Shown piece by piece: positions 60,835-64,000 of a stretch of DNA of 64,000 nt; position 1 is the first letter of the stretch; the number at the start of each line of letters is the position of its first letter. Made by a program: the position numbers and the translations under genes. The notes under the pieces are model-generated. The model ran no database searches and was not told the DNA's origin. It worked only from the letters and a program-made list of their open reading frames with translations. Location: contig OZ218959.1 of assembly GCA_965112735.1 (NCBI GenBank), forward strand, positions 2,790,001 to 2,854,000. The letters are read 5' to 3'. The DNA is from Phaeosaccion multiseriatum. Taxonomy: Eukaryota; Ochrophyta, other classes.

Positions 60835-62271
60835 ATGGTGCAGATCAACAAGAACAAGATGAACAACAGCAAGACCACGAAGGAGAACTGCAGGATTGCT
60901 GCCAAGGGTGGGGAGGACGACGACGGCTGGGTGGAGGCAAAGGTGGAGGAGGGAAGCGCCAACGCCAGTCCTGGCAGAGACGAGAAGCGGAGCAAGGAGG
61001 AGCGCGGGGCTCTTCAGGAAGTCCGCAAGGCCCGCTTCTCCTCTCTCCATGCCTCTCTGGATGCTGACCCAGAGGCCTCTGAGCTGCTGAAGGCTGCCAC
61101 GGCCTCGCTGGACGAGCGTTTTGGGCTGGTCCTAACCTCCACTCAGCTGTGGGGCTTCTTGCGCCTCTCGCAGCTGCCCGTGTGCCGCCTCAAGGGCGCC
61201 GAGCTCATCAAGGGCGGGGAGCTGAAGCAGGCCATGGATGCCGCTGCGGACTTCACAGCCCCACCTCCCCCCCCTGCCGTGGGTGCGGAGGACCGCGTGA
61301 TGGCCAAGGGAGTCACGCTGCTGGCTTTGCTCGTCAAGGGCATGGGCGGCGGGCTGGACAGCAAGGCGGACGCTCGCGTGCTGCTGAAGGCCCTCAATGT
61401 GGCGCCCCAGCGCTTCGTTCGCTTGGGCCTCTTGGAGAAGCAACAGCTGCGCGAGTTTCACGCCGAGGAGAAGGAGAAGCCCGAGATGGACAAGGAGGAG
61501 AGCCGCCAACTCAGCAAGAAGGAGGGTGCCGTTGAACGCGAGGTCATTGCCGCCACGAGCGGTGAGGACGACGCCGGCTGGGTGGAGGCAAAGGGGGAGG
61601 ACGCGAAGGGAGATGAAAGCAAGAAGCTGGGCAAGCGCCAGGCCCGCGTCTCTGCTCTCCACTCGTCTCTTGATGCCGACCCGGAGGCCTCTGAGCTGCT
61701 GAAGTCTGCCACGGCCACGCTGGACGAGCGCTTCGGGCTCCGCCTGACGCCCACTCAGCTGTGGAGCTTCCTGCGCGTGTCGAAGCTGCCCATCTGCCGC
61801 CTGAAGCAGGCGAACATCATCAAGGGCGGGGAGCTGAAGCAGGCCATGGATGCCGCTGCTGTGGACTTCACGGCCCCACCCCCTCCCCCTGCCATGGGTG
61901 CGGACGACGACATGAAGGTCGAAGACGGCGCGTCGCTCCTCTCTGTGCTGGCTAAGGGCGGGGTGGGCCTCCACAGCAACGTCGAAGCCCTGACCCTGCT
62001 GAAGGCCCTCAACGTGCTGCCTGGGCGCTTCGTCCGTTTGGGCTCTCTCGGGAAGGAGCAGCTGCAAGACTTCCACCGCTTTGCCCAGCGCCACGCTCGC
62101 CTGATGCAAGGCGAAGGACATGGAGGAGCTGCTCACCCTGCTGCTGGCCGTGCTGCTGGCCCTGCTGCTGGTCGCGGCCCCCATGGCAAGGGAGCGCAGC
62201 CTACTCCTCTCCACCACCGTGGCCCCACGTTGGGCCTCCGCCGCCGCCGAGCCAACCGAGGAGGGGAGTGA
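60835..62271 (+). CDS. Unknown intronless protein with internal tandem duplication
   Basis: Frame of 478 residues from the ATG at 60835 (context AACCATGG) to the TGA at 62269-62271. Two homologous units of about 200 residues (starting at about 26 and 243) share GWVEAK, SLDADPEASELLK, LDERFGL, TQLW.FLR, KGGELKQAMDAA, FTAPPPPPA, LLKALNV and RFVRLG. They are about 75-80% identical by eye. Predominantly helical, charged, soluble; no signal peptide or membrane span. The tail (PAAGRAAGPAAGRGPHGK...) is Ala/Gly/Pro/Arg-rich. Codon use is strongly biased to C/G at the third position, suggesting high expression. AATAAAA near 62509 may be its polyadenylation signal. I do not recognise the family. Confidence 0.85.
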   Translation: MVQINKNKMNNSKTTKENCRIAAKGGEDDDGWVEAKVEEGSANASPGRDEKRSKEERGALQEVRKARFSSLHASLDADPEASELLKAATASLDERFGLVLTSTQLWGFLRLSQLPVCRLKGAELIKGGELKQAMDAAADFTAPPPPPAVGAEDRVMAKGVTLLALLVKGMGGGLDSKADARVLLKALNVAPQRFVRLGLLEKQQLREFHAEEKEKPEMDKEESRQLSKKEGAVEREVIAATSGEDDAGWVEAKGEDAKGDESKKLGKRQARVSALHSSLDADPEASELLKSATATLDERFGLRLTPTQLWSFLRVSKLPICRLKQANIIKGGELKQAMDAAAVDFTAPPPPPAMGADDDMKVEDGASLLSVLAKGGVGLHSNVEALTLLKALNVLPGRFVRLGSLGKEQLQDFHRFAQRHARLMQGEGHGGAAHPAAGRAAGPAAGRGPHGKGAQPTPLHHRGPTLGLRRRRANRGGE

Positions 62272-62739
62272 GTAGGGAGGTACACTGGATATTGATATGA
62301 TCCCCTAAGGGGACTTGATTGCAGCTGTGTAGAGATATTCCTGGCTTATGAACACGGGAATCACACTCGACAGCTCTGCAGTTCTGCACTCAAGGAAAGG
62401 AAAGGAAGGGAAGGGAAAATGTGAAGTTAGGGGGAGGGGTGGAGAGGGGGGGGGGGGGGGCACAGGCAACCAACGACGACACTGTTGGAGCCGTGCCACT
62501 ATTCATTCAATAAAAAAAGGCCACACAGCGCGGCCACCAAAACCAAATAAAAAGGGATAAAAAGAAACACGAAAATGCCCCTGCTTTAAGTCCTTTGTCT
62601 CCCACGTATATCCCTTCTTCGACCTTCTCCACAGACCACCGCTCTAAAAATCGCGGCGTAAAAGAAAACAGCACTTCCCTCCTCCTCCTCCTCCTCCTCC
62701 TCCTCCTCCTCATCCTCCTCCTCCTCCTCCTCCTCCTCC
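62272..62739. other. Convergent spacer
   Basis: 3'UTRs of the unknown protein and of the minus-strand gene, G-run at 62447-62460, CTC array from about 62675. No coding signal. Confidence 0.5.
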
Positions 62740-62998
62740 TCATCCTCCTCCTCCTCCTCCTCCTCCTCCTCCTCCTCCTCCTCCTCCTCCTCCTCCTCCT
62801 TGCCCCTGCCCTCCCCTCCCTCCTCGCCCTCCCCGCCCTGCCTTTCCTCCTCGCCCTCCTCGCCCTCCCCTCCCTCCCTTTCCTCCTCGCCCTCCTCGCC
62901 CTCCCCGTCCTCCCTTTCCTCCTCCTCCTCCTCCTCCTCCTCCTCCTCCTCCTCCTCCTCCTCCTCCTCCTGCTGCTGCTCCTCCTCCTCCTCCTAAA
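62675..62998 (+). repeat. (CTC)n array encoding antisense polyglycine
   Basis: CTC/CCT arrays broken by CCTCGCCCT blocks. The minus-strand frame reads Gly-rich with RGG-like repeats. Confidence 0.9.
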
Positions 62999-64000
62999 CC
63001 ACCGCCAAGGGGAACTGCGGCAATTGGACCCTGAGTGATCACGCCCCTCACGTTGGGAGGAGGAGAGGGAGGAGCAAGGTTTGCTCCATACTGGTGCAAC
63101 TGCTGCTGTTGCTGCTGTTGCAGGCGCATCTGCTGCTGCTGATGCTGCCGTTGCTGCTGCGGCTGTTGCTGCTGCTGCTGCTGGCCAGGTGGACGTCGCC
63201 CCCGTGCCTGCTGCTGCTTCTGCTGCTGCCCCTTCGGCTCCTGCCCCGTCCATAGTTTCCTCCCACCTGCACCTCTACCGGCCCCTCCCTCTTCCCCTCC
63301 GCCCCTTCCTCCTCCCGCTCGCCTCGCCGCCCTGTTCTGTCCTTGGCCATGGCGCTGCGGGGATAAGTTGCCTCTTCTACCACCCCTGTCCTCCTTGATT
63401 TGCACGGGGGTAAAGACCTCCTCCCAGCTCTTGGGCTCCAGGGTACCCAACAACACTGCCGCCCTCTTGAGCTCTGTATTGATTCTCTTCTGGCCTGTTC
63501 GAGGCGGGAAGGTTCAGGTTGAGGTCGATAGAAGGTTTTCACACCGTGTTTGATCGGAAGAAGATGAGGAAGGAAGGAAGGAAGGAAGGAAGGAAGGAAG
63601 GAAGGAAGGAAGGAAGGAAGGAAGGAAGGAAGGAAGGAAGGAAGGAAGGAGGAAAGGAAGGAAGAAAGGAAGGAAGGAAACGAAGGAAGAAAGGAGGGGC
63701 AAAGGGGGAGCAACGCTTTTGTTAATTCACAGCTGCCCAGGACAAGGCTTAAGAATTGATGGACAATGCTTGCTTGCACAGTACATTGAAAATTGACACG
63801 CCAGCATCGTGAACGTCAAGTGCTATTCGTCAAGTGAACTGACCTGTTCGACTGACCACCGTGCCGAGATCGTGCGGAAAGATGCTATCGACCGTCTCGA
63901 ACGGGTCCTCGATGCTGATGCGCCACAGCTGTACGAGGGGAGTCACACACACACACACATGGACACACACACATGCCCGCACACACGCACACACGCACAC
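62740..64000 (-). CDS. Probable Cid1/TUT-like RNA nucleotidyltransferase, C-terminal part (5' off window)
   Basis: Two 3' exons are visible: 63928-63844 and 63494-62740 (stop TGA at 62740). The first reads LWRISIEDPFETVDSIF then PHDLGTVVSRT; the second continues GQKRINTELKRAAVLLGTLE. 'IEDPFE...HDLG' followed by an 'F/L.RA..LL' helix is the signature of the PAP-associated domain in non-canonical poly(A) or poly(U) polymerases. The tail is low complexity: Arg/Gly-rich (RGG-like, possibly RNA-binding), poly-Gln, then a long poly-Gly run from a CTC array. The catalytic domain would lie beyond the right edge. Assignment rests on about 50 residues. Confidence 0.55.
63569..63690 (+). repeat. (GAAG)n in intron
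   Basis: About 20 GAAG/GGAA units in the intron between the two visible exons of the minus-strand nucleotidyltransferase-like gene. Confidence 0.92.

Overview
The window is nuclear DNA of a eukaryote, probably a unicellular alga or protist. A stramenopile (ochrophyte) alga is my best guess but I cannot prove it from this sequence. Genes are split by many short GT-AG introns, and they encode eukaryote-specific proteins: a SUMO E1 subunit, a mitochondrial porin, a Dbp5-type mRNA-export helicase and a CaM kinase. GC content is high. Introns, spacers and even exons are saturated with microsatellites. There is no operon structure and there are no bacterial signals.

Layout. 1-3280 (-): AASDH-like adenylation plus carrier-protein enzyme, running off the left edge. 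3537-7534 (+): Dbp5/DDX19 RNA helicase. 8130-21771 (+): a giant WD40 protein of about 16 exons. 22520-24611 (-): CaMK-type kinase, 3 exons. 27291-29009 (-): HIT-domain protein, 6 exons. 29436-30054 (+): decayed ankyrin-like pseudogene. 30738-35320 (-): VCBS/FG-GAP-like protein, 5 exons. 35571-40092: a rearranged island with a broken duplicate of the UBA2 5' end, a 2.3 kb near-perfect palindrome carrying two divergent Pif1-like helicase copies, unexplained coding debris and a fold-back repeat. 40093-45747 (+): UBA2, 16 exons. 46378-51038 (-): IMP dehydrogenase homologue, 11 exons, with the catalytic Cys replaced by Ser. 52857-54748 (+): VDAC porin, 5 exons. 55641-60669 (+): leucine-rich-repeat protein, 7 exons. 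60835-62271 (+): unknown intronless protein with an internal tandem duplication. 62740-right edge (-): 3' part of a probable Cid1/TUT-like nucleotidyltransferase.

Most of these are independent housekeeping genes. I see no common pathway. Most of the intact multi-exon models come from conserved protein blocks joined at GT-AG sites (one GC-AG) with phases that agree across every junction. The end of the WD40 gene is the main unresolved model.

The most unusual feature is a dispersed oligonucleotide, core CAGTTGGTGATACAGCAG, present about 30 times in both orientations. It lies in exons, introns, a 3' splice site, 3'UTRs and spacers. Five of its six reading frames are open, and coding copies are seen in all five (as QQLVIQQ, AVGDTA, AVSPTA, YHQLL and CITNCC). 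It often abuts CAG/CTG expansions. A second theme is that many introns begin with microsatellites that look like expansions of the 5' splice site itself (GTGAGTGAGT..., GTGTGT...).
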